Notes under the pieces: model-generated | The model's input: the letters and a program-made list of their open reading frames with translations, nothing else | Databases searched by the model: none | What the model was told of the DNA's origin: nothing | Program-made: the position numbers and the translations under genes | Origin: Gavia stellata | Lineage: Eukaryota; Chordata; Aves; Gaviiformes; Gaviidae | Direction: 5' to 3' | DNA length: 64,000 nucleotides | Assembly: GCF_030936135.1 (NCBI RefSeq) | Contig: NC_082637.1 | Span: 868,001 to 932,000, forward strand | Shown: positions 1-32,286 of the stretch, piece by piece | Layout: every line of letters begins with the position of its first letter | How positions within the stretch are numbered: the first letter of the stretch is position 1

Positions 1-1739
1 AGCCAGGAGCCCCAACACAGAAGTTGGCCCTGTCCTGGTGTGGGGCTGTACTACCCCAGTCCCTTCTGTGCACTGCCCTTAGTCCTTGTTCTGCCTGAGC
101 TGGAGCTCTTCCTGGCTGTCCTGCTCCTCAGGCACGGGTCCTGCAGCTGCTGGCTAAATTTATGACATGGAAAAGAGGAGCAAGGACTATGGCGTTAGGG
201 CCAGCAGTGAGAGCCCCAGAGTGCATGGAGCAAGTCAGCAGCAGGGCCAGCACCTCCCTGTCTGCCACCTTTCATTCCTAGCATCCTCAAACTGCGCCAG
301 GCACTGACAGAGAAGCGCAACTTGCGCTGTAATGGCATGCAGAGGTGCTGCTGGTCATAAATCCAGGTCTGGGGATATCTGCTTCCAGCTGAGAAACGTT
401 GTTCCTCCCAGCATGCGAAGGAAAAACCTCATAAATGATGCACACCATAAACAGTGCATGTCACTGTGTGCGAGGTGCAGCCTTATTGCAAAGCTTTCCC
501 ACTGTGCCCGGGCAAAGGCAGAATTTGAGCTTTGAAGAGTCTATTCTTTCTCTTAACGAAGATTTCAGTCTGCAGAGCAAAACCATGCCCATTGCCATAA
601 ATAATGATTTAGGCATTTTTTTCCCCGGTGCACTGGGCTGAGACCGACACCTGCGTTTCACTTGGGAGCGTAGGCAGAGCGCCGATGCACGACCCTGCCT
701 GTGCCCGGCCGGCTCCCGGCTCAGCCCCTCAGCCCTGCTCACCGCGCAGGAGTCACCGCAGCCTCCGGCTGGGAGAGACTGCGCTTCCCCCGTGCTGGTT
801 TTGTCGCTGTAATTTTACCAGCTTTTTCAAAGCACGTACCATGTTCTGGGTAGCAGTCTTCCTGTGGTCGTCGTACAGGTGTGCCAGCACAGCAGGAAGC
901 AATGTGGGGTGCTGGCACAGCCAGCGCTGCCTGCACCAAGCACTCAGGACCTGTTCGAGCGCTCAGGACCGGTTTGTACCTGGCGCGGCCCCACGGGATG
1001 TCCTGCCCAGCATCGGTCAGACACGCCAACCGCCCTCACCCGTGTCTTCCATAAAAGCTCAGGTGAAAATGCACCCAGATGAACTTTGGGTGGTTGTGGT
1101 ACCCTGCACAGAGCGCCTGGGTGATGATGCAGACTTGGAGTCGGATTGCTGTGTTCAAACTGACGTCCGCATCCTGCGCTACGGACAAGGGCCACGTCCT
1201 TCCCTTTTCCAGGCGGGGTAACCTCTGGCCCCAAAGCTTCACAACTGTCCACCGAGATGGGACTAACCTGGGTGACAGGGCAGGGGGACGGCTCTTGGAG
1301 GAGCGGAGAATTACTAGAGGCCAAATACAGGGTCGGATGGTGGAAGAGGCCATCGCTTAATGTCCCCTGGAAGAGGCAGGCTGGGCTCCCACCAGGCTCT
1401 GGGGGAAGGAGGGAAGAGGGTTGCTGCAGGGGAGGATCCTCGCTTAACCGCAAAGGCTGACCAACATCTGGGGCGGTGCATGAGCTTCTCTGCTGATACA
1501 GCCCCCTGGACTTAAAAAGATCGTCATTTTTTTTTTTTTTAAAAGGATCTGCAGCTTCTTTAGAGCCTAACTGTGCAAACCTAAGAGATGCCCAAGTATA
1601 TATTTTATTTGTCATGTGTGTTTGCAAAGAAAACCGTCAAAATGTAACCCCGGCATAACGCAAGGGATGCCATTATCGGTTTAGCTTCCAAAAATTCAGA
1701 TATTGGGGTTGGTTTGTTTGGATCTTGGGGTGCTTGAGC
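1..1739. other. 5' flank of FECH, no gene recognised
   Basis: No exon of a known protein could be recognised on either strand. The open frames here are short, lack homology I recognise, and are not joined by convincing splice sites. By mammalian synteny the 3' end of the asparaginyl-tRNA synthetase gene would lie further left, but I see no trace of it here. A poly-T run at about 1528-1542 is simple sequence. Confidence 0.5.
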
Positions 1740-1962
1740 TCTCACCGCTGAGCCCTCGGCCCTGTGGTAGCGGTCACACGGGGCCTGCGCCGGACAGCGG
1801 GCGCAGAACCGCCGGAGCGGCTCCGGGCTCGACCCCGGCCCCCTGGGCTCCGCCACCGCCCCCGGCACCGCCCCGCTGCCGTACGGCCATGGGGGCGGTG
1901 CCGGGGGGCGGCGGCGGCGGGGCGGTGGAGGCTGAGGGGTGGCGGCGGGGCCGTCTGAGGGA

Positions 1963-20214
<18,252 letters not shown>

Positions 20215-22540
20215 TGGGCGGGTCTAGGAGAGCACCACTGGATCATACAGGAAAATTGCGCTGGTGAAGCAGTGCAAAGGAAGGAAAACGCTTGACCAAA
20301 CTCTTCGCTGTTACATACTTACAGGCTAGTAGTCTGTGACGTTAACCTCATGTAACAGTGGGGAGAACTTGACTTTTTTGTTTTGTTTTTTCTTATGTTT
20401 TCTTTGTTTGAGAAGAGTTTGTAGAAAGTAGGGAAATAAGGGCGTTTATCCTGTGAGATGTGAAAAGATCTCATTTCATCTGATTCTGATTGGACTTAGC
20501 ATGAGCCCATAAGTACGCACTGAAAAACTTAAAAAAACTTTTCTACAAATTAACTTCGATTTCCTATGCAGGGATTTATTTGTATGCAGTTTTGTCATGA
20601 ATGCATCATTTCGGCTTTCCAGGTCAGGCATACAATTCTTTGTTTTGTTTATGCTTAAGGTACAGTATAATCAGCATAGTCACCGATTGTCTCTTCTGAG
20701 AGTGATTTTTCAGATGGGTTTGAAGATCAAGTGACTTCTAATGCTTTTTAAATAATGTGTATTATTTTTAGAACATGAAGATAAGGCTTTGTTTTGTTTT
20801 GTTTTTCTCCTGCCAGAAACTTCCGGTGAAAGCTTAGCTGGGATAGTAGAACGCACAAGACTTGTTTACATTTTCTAGAAAAAACACTCTCATTATCTGC
20901 AGGAAAGCCTCTGCATTTGAAGAGCTTAAAATGAAAGGAGTAAGCCTGCGTGGGTGATGCTGAAGAACATGCTCAATTGAAACAAACTGCGTATGTTTCA
21001 AATCTAGCAGCATGTATGGAAACATGTTGGTTTATCTTTTAAGCAAAGTGGCTTTTTAAAGTTATTAAAAAGGGCTTTCTCTATTTGGTTAAGTAAATTT
21101 AGGAAGTCAGGCTTGCTCTCCAGAAGGTTTATAGATCTGCTCTGTGCTTTCTACTGTGCCACAGTGCTGTGGTTTTTGTGGGATACCTATGGAGTTCTGT
21201 AGGTACAATTATCTAGCTTAACTGATGTTGTTGTTTAAAACAGATGGGATAAGTCAGGAGTAATTTGCATTGCAGATGCCTGAGAGCAGGCAGCCCCGCA
21301 GGCTGACAGCTGTGTGCTTGTGCATACCTTTGTCAAAAGCCAGATTTTGGCTGTTAGATTTTTGGCACTGATCGTGGGCTGGGAGTATGCACTCGTAACC
21401 CAGCTAAACTTCTTGCTTGTTTTGGCAGGCATTTGGGTGCATCAGGACTGCTGAATCCACTCCTAAGTAGTGGTAGTTTCGTAGAGTGAAAAACCTTTTT
21501 AGGGCAGTATTCCCTCACTGTGAGCACCAGGACCGGTGTCCAGGTTAGTCTTGGGATAGGAGGGGGCTTTTCTGAAAGGCTGGTCACCACACAGCATGTC
21601 TGAGCTTGGCACTTGAAGTAGTTCAGGGCAGAAGTACCGCAGCACCTCAGTCAGTGGTCCTCTCGCACAGGGACCTCTCCTCCTGGGTGGGACAAGGGAG
21701 GAGCAAAGCTGTGACAGTGTTCTGTGGGACTGAGCCATATGTGTATTAGTCTAGCTGTCAACTTCATGGGTATAAATGTTTACTTTATGTAATTAGCACT
21801 GAAATGCCAGTACTTTGGCAATGCAGGTTGTTTTCTGTAAATTGATGATTCGGCTAATCGTGATGTTTGAGAAGCAGATGCCATGCTGCTCAGACAGTTT
21901 TATTTGCTTACATAATTATGAGGCATGAACAGTTTGAACCTCTGATCTTTCAAGGATAGGGCTGTTTAAAAGGAAAATGGGCCTCTGTTTGTATAACAGG
22001 GGTTTATCTCGTTCTGTTTTATGTTGAAAGAATTAAACATGGGATGCTAAAGAAATGAATGGATGCTGTGTCAAGCAGCCAGTGGGCCAAGTACTGCCAT
22101 GGAGCGATGTAAATCCTACTGTACAGCCTTGCTAGGGCCTGTGGCCTAATACGTCTTGAGAGTTGATTGACGTGTCTCCACTGCCATACTGCAGCTTCCG
22201 AGTGTGATTATGGTGAGACAGACTTAAATTCCTTCAGTGCCGGAACTTCCTACGTTACTGCTGTCCCTCGTTGCTTTAGCAGAAAGAAGTCTTCCTTGAC
22301 CCTTCATGCCTGTGCCTGTTTCAGTGGCAGGGAGCCAGAAGCTGTGGCTTCTGTTCTCCCTTTTTTGCTCCATTCTTGGTCTCTGCTGGCTGCCTTGGCA
22401 GGAGAAAGGAACGCAAAGCTGATTCCTGCCCTTGCTCAGGTGGAGTAGGTAGGGTCATCACGTGGGTATGGAAGGGTGAGATTTTCATGGAGAAGCTTTG
22501 AATCAATGTCAAAAGAATAAAAATGTCTGCAATATGTCTG
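20215..22540 (+). other. FECH: Presumed FECH 3' untranslated region
   Basis: No coding potential was found. ATTAAA occurs at 21064-21069 and 22032-22037. The first canonical AATAAA after the stop is at 22516-22521, followed by TG-rich sequence. A 2.3-kb 3'UTR is plausible for this gene, but shorter forms using ATTAAA are equally possible. Confidence 0.5.
22516..22521 (+). terminator. Candidate poly(A) signal for FECH
   Basis: The first AATAAA downstream of the FECH stop codon, with GTCTGCAATATGTCTG downstream as a possible GU-rich element. Further signals lie at 22870-22875 and 25859-25864, the latter followed by CTGTGGTTGTT, so longer transcripts are possible. Confidence 0.45.
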
Positions 22541-25500
22541 ATAAGGGAACGCTGTTACGTCTCTTGTTGGACAAAGAACTTTCTCCGTTCCCATTTCTCT
22601 GCTTGACACTTATGGGTCAATGGAAAACAATCTGTTTTGTAAAATCTTCCTACTTACACCTCTTTCCTACCAGCTGAATGCTATATTGACCTTCAAATCC
22701 AGGTTGTGGCCAGCACGTTTAGAAGTGTGGCTGAAGCTGGAAAGCAAAGGTTAACTTCATGTGAACATTGCAATACTATAAATATAGATTGGCTTTTTAT
22801 TTCTATACTGGAGAGAGTACTGAAAATATTAGCCGGCACTAATTATGAGGCATTATGTTTGTCCCCAGTAATAAAAGGTATTTAAAATTCACTTTTTAGT
22901 ATGCTAACCACAAGTGAGATAATTACTAAGCCTATTGCTGCTATTAGACCATAATGTAGAAATGACTTAATTTTCTAGCTTTTAGCAGATGGATCTCGTC
23001 TCATAGAGTTGGTGGAGTTCTTTGTTTTGCTGAACAGATCATGTAATATCGCTCTGTCCTGCTATTTAACACACATTGTTTTGTCTTAGCGCAGCATCAA
23101 AAGTCTGTTGAAAAACTACCTGAGCAAGTCAGCTAGCAGCTCTGCTTAATACTTCATAGAAATCAAAATAAGAGTGAGACTAATAACAGTGGGAATTCTG
23201 CTGCCATTGAAATCTTCTAATCCTGGGTTGTCTGTTTGGGAGTGTTTCTGACTATGCTAACTAACAGTGGAATTCATTTGACCTTACTTTAGATGCTTCC
23301 GATCTACATGGTGACATCCGAGCTGGTCTCCTAGGTACTATTTATGGTCAAAAGATTGTTCTAATACGTGTTTCTGAGAAATTATTCATCTCTCAAAGCA
23401 GATGTCCACAACGGGTTGGATGAGTTTCACTCTGTTGCTGCCTCTGACCATGAAGGGAGCGTGGTGCGCTAACTCAGAGGCAGTTCGCTGTGTTGCACAT
23501 CTCTAACATGAGGAGAGATGAATCCCATCCATTTATGTGCCTTCTTCAGCACTCTGCCAGTGATGTGTAGCCGCTGCATTTGGGAAATTGCAGTCTTAAT
23601 CCTACAGTTATGCATTCAGTTTGTCCCTCTGGCAGATTTTAAACATTTGGTGCTACTAACGCAGGACCCAGTCTCGTCAGATCCTGAGCACTTTCTGCTC
23701 TGGTTGAATTGACTTGAGCATACGGAAGTGTCAGCATCTGGGAGACTCTAGTCCTCGGACAATAATCTAGTTTGATTTTTTCACTATCAATTACAGTCCT
23801 TTTGCAGTACTTTATTTCATTTGCAAGTGTTTAGCATTTACATATGCCCTGACAAAAAGCAACCAGTTGGAAGTGAGCTTAAGCGACGTGCTGAGGCAGG
23901 GTTGTATCCCAAGATTTCGTTGGTAAGAGCCAGAGTCCTCGGGCAGTCCTTGAGTCCTTGAGCAGTGAGGGGGCTTCGGGACAGTGCGGTGTCGCTGTCC
24001 CCTTGCCCAGGCTGCTCAGTCTTACTCCGGCCCTGCAGGCTGACAGACAGCTGCACTGCTGAGACTGCACCTGAGCGGGGGAATGAGTGCTGGGGAGTGA
24101 AATCTTCGCACCAGTGCTCCCAGTGCCGAGGACCTGAGGATATTGATTGAAAAACAGAGGAGTTCAGGACCAGGGCCCTTGGTGTCCCAAGGAAAGAAGT
24201 GGGAAGTAAAGGTGTTCGCACATAGAATGTTTTGAAGAATTTGCTCATGATTAGGCTGTTCTCCTGATTTAACTCTCTGCAATTTTGCTTTTGTTTAGTT
24301 GAAGTTTTTCTCTTTTGGAGTTTATAAAATTTCCCTTACTACTGGCTGCATTTTAGAAAATGTGATAGCTTCCAAAAGTGGTGCTGTAATATTAAAAGGT
24401 GTGTGGATAGTGTCTGTGAGCTAACCTCCTGCTCCCCCTGGAGAAGAGGATGTTACAGATGAGTTCAGTGGGGCCGGGATTTTCCTAGGAATATCTAAAA
24501 GCTCACTTTATTTTCCCTTTCTACCACACCCAGAGAGCTGGAAATCAATATGAAGTGTAAGATGCAAGAGAGAGAGAAGTTCCTTTTGTTTTTTAATGCC
24601 AGATGTGTACAAATACTTGCTTTTAGTCCAACGTATGTATTTCAGATTGAACAAGGACTTCCATTTAATGTAACACAGAAAATTTATATAATCCTACTGT
24701 GTATCATTTGCCATAAAGATGGAATTTCAATTAAATTTTTTTGGAAGAAGTAACTGAGCTGTGTGTCTTTAGTAAGAGCCCTTTATGATGGTATTTGATG
24801 TCCTATCTGTTCCTTTCCTTTTCTCTGCACCAGAAAGCAAAAGCATTTGGGCACGTACTGGGCAGCATTTTGATTCGGGTCGGTAGTGAACTGTGAAGCG
24901 GTGATTCCCGCTTGACACAGAGTTGATTCACTTTGTGCACGAGAGGTTCAAACGCTGGATGCACCGGAAGGAAGCACTCCAGATGTGCACTGAGCACTCC
25001 CACTGTGCGCGGGTCTCGGCCAAATCCTATTTGAATGCTCAGTCCAAGGAGCTGGACTAATGTTACCTGGAGTGAGGCCTCGGCACCCACTGAGATGTAC
25101 TGGTCTGGTCCTGATGTGCCAGATTACTTGCTGGAGGAGCCAAGCTGTGGTGGGTCAATCCCTTAGGTTTTCAGGGGAAATAACAGCACTTCAGCCCTCT
25201 GGGCTCACGGTCCTTCGGGGTCAAGTCAGGCGCGTGCGAGGGCAGAATTCACTAATGAAGTTCTGTGAGCAGCAGCCTTTATCTGGGTATTTATGCGTGT
25301 TTTTGACACGGATGTCCCCAGTAGTCAAAGCTGCTTATTCTGCTCACGCAGAAGTGTCTGTGTACGTCACCTTTCAGCAGTTAGTACAACGTTGGAAGTG
25401 ATAATTTCACACTGCCCTCACCTCCATGACTTCCCACCTGGGGTAATAAACTCCGGTATCTGTTGAACTGGTCCCTTGGTGGAGGTGACAGTTGCACAGC

Positions 25501-26400
25501 GAGGCCTTCGCACAGGAACCTGCCTACCTCTGGCTCGGAGAGCAGTGCCTTCATTTGTAGTTTTCTGTATGGGGTCAAATTCATCCTGAGCCTTTGTTTT
25601 GAAGGCGCTGTCTATTCCCATGTAGATGGGATCATGTTCAGGCTGGGGTGAGTTACACCTCAGCCAGCCTCTTCGGCTCAGGACAATGCCAAGTGATGCT
25701 TCAGGATGTGGAAGGGGATATAAAATACACAGATGTGCATGGTGCAGTTTCCTCATGCCGAGGTCCAGCTAGACGCTTGGAGGAGGTGTGTGTCAGTCTG
25801 CTTTCTCTGAAAACGGGGTTTGTGTGCTTTCTGTAAAAACGGGCTCAATGAGATGGTGAATAAAAGATTTGCACTAGTTTTGAATCCCACCTGTGGTTGT
25901 TAATTTATTCAGTTATCTATTAACAGTCTCTAGGCAGCTTATTTCTTATGTTAAAAATTAAGTGCTTGATTGATTATTTTCTAGAACAGTGATGAGAGTT
26001 GTATACTTAAGCTGATCCATTAGCGAGCTCTCATTACTAGATTGTGATGGGGGAGAGAGCTGAATGGATGGAAGATGGGAAGAATGAAGGAGAGCAGTGA
26101 TTTTACTTCCTTTCTTTCCTCTGGTATTTCAGTCGGTACCTTTGCCATTTTGCATTTGAATGGAGATTTGGCTGAGTAAGCATGGCAGAACTTATGCAAT
26201 ATCACATTTATTTGGATTCAAAAGAATCTCTCTAACATTGTGGAAGCATTGGCTCACTCTCCCTTTAGAAAGTTATAGTAGGGTAAAAAGCTGCCAAGCA
26301 TCAGTTAGTCTGTGGCAATCGCCTACCTGCTTTCTTTTACCTTCTCATTTCCCAAATGCGGTAGCGAAGGGAGAAGCTCCCCCATATTCAGCGGGGGTGA
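22541..26400. other. Intergenic or distal FECH 3' region, no gene recognised
   Basis: AT-rich unique sequence with no open frame resembling a known protein and no recognisable transposon. A good AATAAA plus GU-rich downstream element at 25859-25885 hints that a plus-strand transcript may end there. Confidence 0.45.
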
Positions 26401-29400
26401 CAGTCCTGCTGCTGCTGCCGTGGCAGAGAGGCTGATTTTAGCCATGTCTCGCCCTGTGGTAAATGAGCTTGTTGCTGGTTTCTGCTGAGATTTGTGTGGG
26501 GAATCGTGACCTCGGGGGGAAGCCGCTCGCCCCTCCGCGGCTGCAGGTCGGCTCTGTGCACCTCGGTGCTGCGCTGGGATCAGCGGCGAGGGCATCCGTG
26601 GGATATCGCTGAGCGATGGCTGATGTTGCAGGCGGCGGCTGCTCAGGCTCGCAGCCGCTGCACAGCTCCTCATGGGGCTGCAGGACGTGTATTTTCCCTA
26701 AGCTAACCCTAAGTTATGGGATTGTCTTGGCAAGAAGGTCACTTTGTAGTGGATAGACAGGGGTTCAGGTTGCAGGAGGGTGAATATTCATGTCCTGTTA
26801 ACAGCAGGTAAGCTGAACTCCCTGCTACCCTACAGCAACCCCTTAGAAACGAAAACCAGCGTACCCCCGCTGAAGTGCGTTTTCAGAGTCCGAGGGAACG
26901 GCCTGTGTATTTGCCAGTAACTGCAGAGGTAACATGTCCACCTGCTTTCCTGTTTTGCCGCTTTCCTTGTGGAGGGCGGCCAGACCCTGAAGCCGTGGCC
27001 GACAGCCGGGTCCTCACACCTTTGTGCTCGGCACGGGCTGGTCGAAGGCTTAAACTGATTCGTACCTCCTGGCTGGGTCAGACCACTGTCGGGGCCATCC
27101 CAGCACGCGTGGGCTCTGCTGTGCCTTTCATCCTCTGTGGAAAGTACTCATCTTTTAGCGATACCACCCGTGGTGTGCTGGGCAAGTGATTTATTTATAA
27201 TTCATAACTTTCAAGTCCTCACGGGCAAGTTCTGCTCTTGCACATGGAGCACAGGGATTTGTAAATTTGGACCAGGTCTAAAATCTGCTTTCTGTTTTCC
27301 TGCTAAATTTGTGCTCATCAGTGCCAGGAAAAGGTTATTTAATTTGCATCCGTTGGCCTGGCTGAACGGCATCCGTTACGTGACTGCACAGAGATGGATT
27401 GTCTGGAGACGGATGGTCTCTGAGATGCGTGGCCTTTTATCCCCCCGGGCTCAGAGGTTGCGCCGGGAGCGGCTGCCTGCTGACATCTGAACCCCAAAGG
27501 CCAAGAGATCACGAGGCCGTAACGTGGGGAGAAAGCACGGAAGGTGTCGCTGCCGTTGTCCTCGGAGGAGGCGACCGTGCCTGCGATCACATCGCTCACG
27601 GGGCAGGAAAAAGGGCCAAGTATGACGGGGAGGGGGACGGGGACGCCCCACTGCATTTCGTAATGCAGGGCGGAGCTGGTGCCTGGCGGTGGCGGGTGTT
27701 CCTCACCGGCTCCAAGGACAGCTGCGAGGGCTCATCCCCCCCAGGACCAGACCCACCGCAAAGGATGCGGCGTTGGAAGTCAAACCTCTGTCTCATTACC
27801 TTGATGTCAAAATACATTATCCGCAGAGTACTAAAGAGCGACATTACCTCCTGCTGATTTATGGCAAGGTTTCCGGGGTCTCTCAGAAATGCATGTGAAG
27901 ACACATTTACACTCCCTAGTGGCGAGGAAAACCTGACACAGCGGCGGAGCTGAAAGCATAACCACTGCACGTATGCCGCAGCGCCTGGAAAAAGCCATTA
28001 TAGGCAGCAACCTCTCCCCAAACAGCGCTCCCAGGCCGAGATGCTGGGACACCTAATGCAGTGCCAGAAAGGCTCTGAAAGATCCTGAACCGCAGAGCAG
28101 ATGGATGCAGCTGGGAGGGAGAGGGGCGGGTGAAACATCGTCCTCCGAGAGCACCAGCGGCTGGGGCCGGGCTGCTGGGGCCGCTGCGGCCGGCTGGAGA
28201 GTGCAGGCGTCGCCGGGCTGGCACCACGAGCGGGCAAGCACATCTCTGGCAAAGGGAGCCTGCCCGAGATGGCGTGATGGCGGAGCTTCATGCGAGCGCA
28301 GGATTCTGCTCTAGGTGTTCAGAATTTATGTTGGTGTTTGAGATAGTTTGCTGCTATTAATTTTGGCTGGCATAAATAACTTGAAGTCAATATACCTATT
28401 TGAATAATTATGTCAGCATAACTTCGATCAGAAGGCAGCCTGTTAAATTGAACTGCAGCACTCTGCTTCCGTAACAGAGCTGGAGATAAACTGAAGATAT
28501 TAAGTGAGATTTTGGGATTATTGAGCCTGTGCGTATGGTTTAGACTATCAGTATCTCATGCTATCCTGCCAAAGTAGCATTTCCCAGCAGCGCGGCACTG
28601 CCTCGTTGCATTGGTCCGAACTGCAACTGCAACGATGGGCGTAAAGCGCTCAAACTCAGGAAAATATGGCAAAAAGCGTGTTTCTGTAAAACCACTGGAA
28701 ATGCTCGGACACTATGTAAAGTGGACTCAGAATATTCAGTGGGGACAGATGGGACTTTCACGTGCAGTAAATAATGTCCTGATGTCCCCTGCAAATGTGT
28801 TTGCTAATTGCAGCTACCAGGAATTTAATCAAGACCCGGGTTGACGCCTGCTGAATCAATGGGGTCTTCCCCTTCCAGCGGGTACGGCCGGACCCTGAGG
28901 TGACAAGGAGCACGGTTTCGGACAGTGGCAAAGGGGTGTTGCGGGTGTTGAGCTCTTCCCTTCCCTTGGCATTACAGTCAGGGTGGAGTCCGGACTGCAG
29001 TAAATGAATGACAAGCTCTGTAGTTTCAAGCAGTCTTTGTTTAGAGTCGGCGTATTTGTGTGCCCTCCCTCTGACGTGGATGCTCACGTGGAAGGAAAAT
29101 GCTACTTTCAAAAAAAGGAAAAAAAGGAGGATGCTGCTGCCTGACAGTGCATCCCCGGGCTTTTGCTGTCTGTCTTCTCTGGCAAACTCTGTTGACTTCA
29201 TCACAATCTGTGTTGTGTCCAGGTCCCTTCAAAAGATGCCTGAGGCAGCTGTGCATAGGAACATGTCTTCCATATTCCATGTTTCTTCAGGAAAATGCCC
29301 CACGTTTGGCACGGAGGCAGTGTGTTGTGCAAATGCGCTGCTCCAGGCTAGCTCCTTCCCAGTGCTCCCAGCACTGCCGCCTCCCTGCCTGGGAACTGGT

Positions 29401-32203
29401 GGAGACTGAAAAGCTTGCCTGCAGAACGTTGAGGTCTGTCAGCGGATTATCGGAAATTGAGAGGGATCCCAATGCGAGCCTGCTTCGCGGTGCAGCGATC
29501 TTCTCTGATGGATGAAGTCGGCATTAATCCACTGCCACTCGCCCGGGAGATAGATGCTTTGCTGACAGCGCGGTGTGAGCACCGTCCCCGCCCTGAGACC
29601 AAATGGGGACCAAGGGTGGGAACCAGGAGCAGACGGCAGGAAGGTGATGTGAATTGTAACCTCTGGGAAGACCATCGGTGTGTAACAGATATCCCGGACG
29701 CCAGCTGACGCGAGAGCAGTGCTGCAGGCAGCCCAGTTCAGCTCGAGGACGTGCAATATGCTGTGGAGGTGAGAAGACAACACACATGTGGGGCTGAGGG
29801 ATGGAGAAGACCGCTGTATGCAGAGCTGAATGAGAGGTGTCCCTGAGGAGGCTTTGGGAGCCTGTACAGGAGTGGTGGGTGGGCGCCAGAATGGCGTTAG
29901 GGGCCATTGCAAACCACCCCGAGTCCAAAACCGAATAGCCGAGTCGGCACTGCAGGATTTGTGATTCACGGTTAAGTTGCTACGACCGTCTGCTCTCACG
30001 GAGAGGACGGTTGGTCCTTTGGTTAGCAGAAGAGAGTCTTGGAATAATTTACTGCTCACTGGGGACCCAGTAGCCCAAAATGGCTTGAAAGGGGGATTGC
30101 AGCTTCTCAGCCAAGTAAGTGCAAAAAGGCCGTGCTCCTTCAGAGGGTGCCTGGCAGAGCTGTGGGAGAGCTGCAGCTTCTGCCCAATGTCCCGGCACAG
30201 AGCCCAAAAGTCCCAGTGCTACAGAGAGAGAAACAGTAGGAAGGACCCCGGAGAAAGGAGTTTCTCCTTGAATTCTGCACTGAGAAAACAGCCAGCTACC
30301 ACGGGATGACTCGGAGGTTTGAGCTCTGGCTTTGGTGTAAGTTGACGTTTGTGCGTGAGGTGCTGGAGGGTGCAAGAAGTACCTTGGTGGCAGTTGGCAC
30401 TTTAAATCTTTTTAAAATGTCTGCGTATGTGTGAAGGTGTCTGGGGACAAACTTAAGCTTCGCTTGGCTGCGCGTGTGCGCGCGAGTCAGAGAGCCTGGC
30501 CACGCAGCTCCTACTCCTAGAAGTGCCAGGAAGCAAAGCCATACGGAGCGACCCGTGCTATACGAACCGGCCCCGTTGCCTTCAGCGCGGCCGCCCAGGA
30601 GCCCTGGCAGGGCTGGCCCGTCCCTGCGGCCCGTGGAGCTGCGGCGCTGCCGGTGCCAGCAGCCTGGGCCACCCCGTGGGGCACAGGGTGGGTGCGCTGC
30701 ACAGGGTTGGGTTTCCTCCCGGGATGATGGGGAGGGAGCTATAACGCAGAATCCAGAGCCCTCAGTCACTCCTTTCCTGTCACTTCTAAGGATGATCCAT
30801 AACGTGTGAACATCACCCGCAATCGAGGCCTAATTACGTTTCCAAGCGAGCTCGCTGCGTTTCCAAGGAAGTCTGAAACGAGCACTTAAGCTGCGATGCT
30901 CCGGAGTGCAGCGCTGCGGTGCCGGGGGTGGCTGGGCATCCCGCGGGCTGCGCCGGGCTCCTCGCAGCCAACTCCCACAAGCACTGTTATCGCAGAGTTA
31001 TTAGGCCATTATGGTCTACGATTGTCTTTTACTGCCTTTGATTTCTTCTGTTGTCAGGCGTGAGGAAAGTGATGTGTAATATGATCCAAAGTGTTCTTGT
31101 TTGTTTTAATCTACTGTTTTAATATATGATGGCTTCCTGCCATTACGCCTCTCTGCGATGGACCCTGGAGTCACTTGCAGAGGTTTTATGCGTTCAGAAG
31201 CTGAAAGGCATTTTTCCAGTGGGTACATCTTGTGGCAGGCAGAGCTGATCTTCGTTTTTTCTCCTCCGTGCACGTGTGTGTCTGCATCGGCACAGGTTGT
31301 TTCCACCTGAGCATCGACAGTCCTGCTGCGGCGTCCCCCCACGCTGCCTATCACAGGTGGGTTTTCCTCCTGATTGTTTTGCTTAAGCACCTCCGCACCA
31401 CATGTGCTGAAAATATGTCAGTGGCATTGCAAAAGCTTCTGCTGTTTTCCCCCAAAAGAAAGGCGGTTGCCTTACAATGACCCTTTGTCACATGGTGCGG
31501 CTTCCCCTGCACGCTGCCTCCCGGGTTTTTCCCCGAGGCTCCCTACGAGGCTTCAAACCGGGGCCAAGCGTTTGGATCAAAAAGGATGGCAATACAGTAA
31601 GTTAAAAACCCCGCTGCCAGCGCTTCATCTGCAGTCGGGAGGGGCCCGAGCCGCGATCACCGCCGGGTCCGACACAGCGGATCGTTACTGTCGGGCTCAG
31701 CCTGATGGATGCGCCGCCATCCCTGAGGAGAGTGTGGCACCCGCTCCTTCGGGCCGGGCTGCGCTGCGGGGGGCAGCGGGGGGTGAAGGTTTCAGGGAGC
31801 ACCCCGGGCTCCTGGCCATGTGCCGTGGAGCCCGGGCGGGGAGCAGGGGCAGCAGCCGGCCGGGCCCTCCCCAGGGCTCCCCTGCATCCCTGTGATGTCA
31901 GTGCAGTGTTTTGGTGGTGGTTTTTTTAATGTTGGTGATGGAACTGAGGATTTTTAAGGTGTTTTAACTGAGAATGATGGTGTGAGCCCCAGCAGGGTGA
32001 AGAAGCATCAAGTCGAGGAGAAGTCACAGGAATGAGCTGCTCCAACAGGGACAGGGAAGTTGATCCCCTCGCCACGGGATGCGGATGCGAAGTCTGGCGT
32101 GGACCCAAGTGCAGATGTCACGACCCCGCACTGGGGAAAGCCACAAAAGGAGAGAGCAGCAATTCTTGTCTCCGGAGGTTTCCAGCTGCTGCCAGCCGGT
32201 GGA

Positions 32204-32286
32204 GGGGAGTGGGAGCGGTGGCGGAGGGGAATGGGAGCGGTGGCCGAGGGGAACGGGAGCGGTGGCCGAGGGGAAGGGGAGAGGTG
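32204..32286 (+). repeat. 22-bp minisatellite, about 3.7 units
   Basis: Units start at 32204, 32226, 32248 and 32270 (partial). The unit is close to GGGGAAYGGGAGCGGTGGCC plus GA. Copies two and three differ at a single base, so the array is young. On the + strand it is G-rich with several GGG or GGGG runs. Confidence 0.85.

Noticed and set aside
944..1627. 227-codon minus-strand frame upstream of FECH
   Set aside because: No recognisable domain, and its opposite strand is also open over much of the length; probably chance.
1889..1962. Upstream ATG with strong context before FECH
   Set aside because: It is out of frame with FECH and may lie upstream of the transcription start, so it is not annotated as a start or a uORF.
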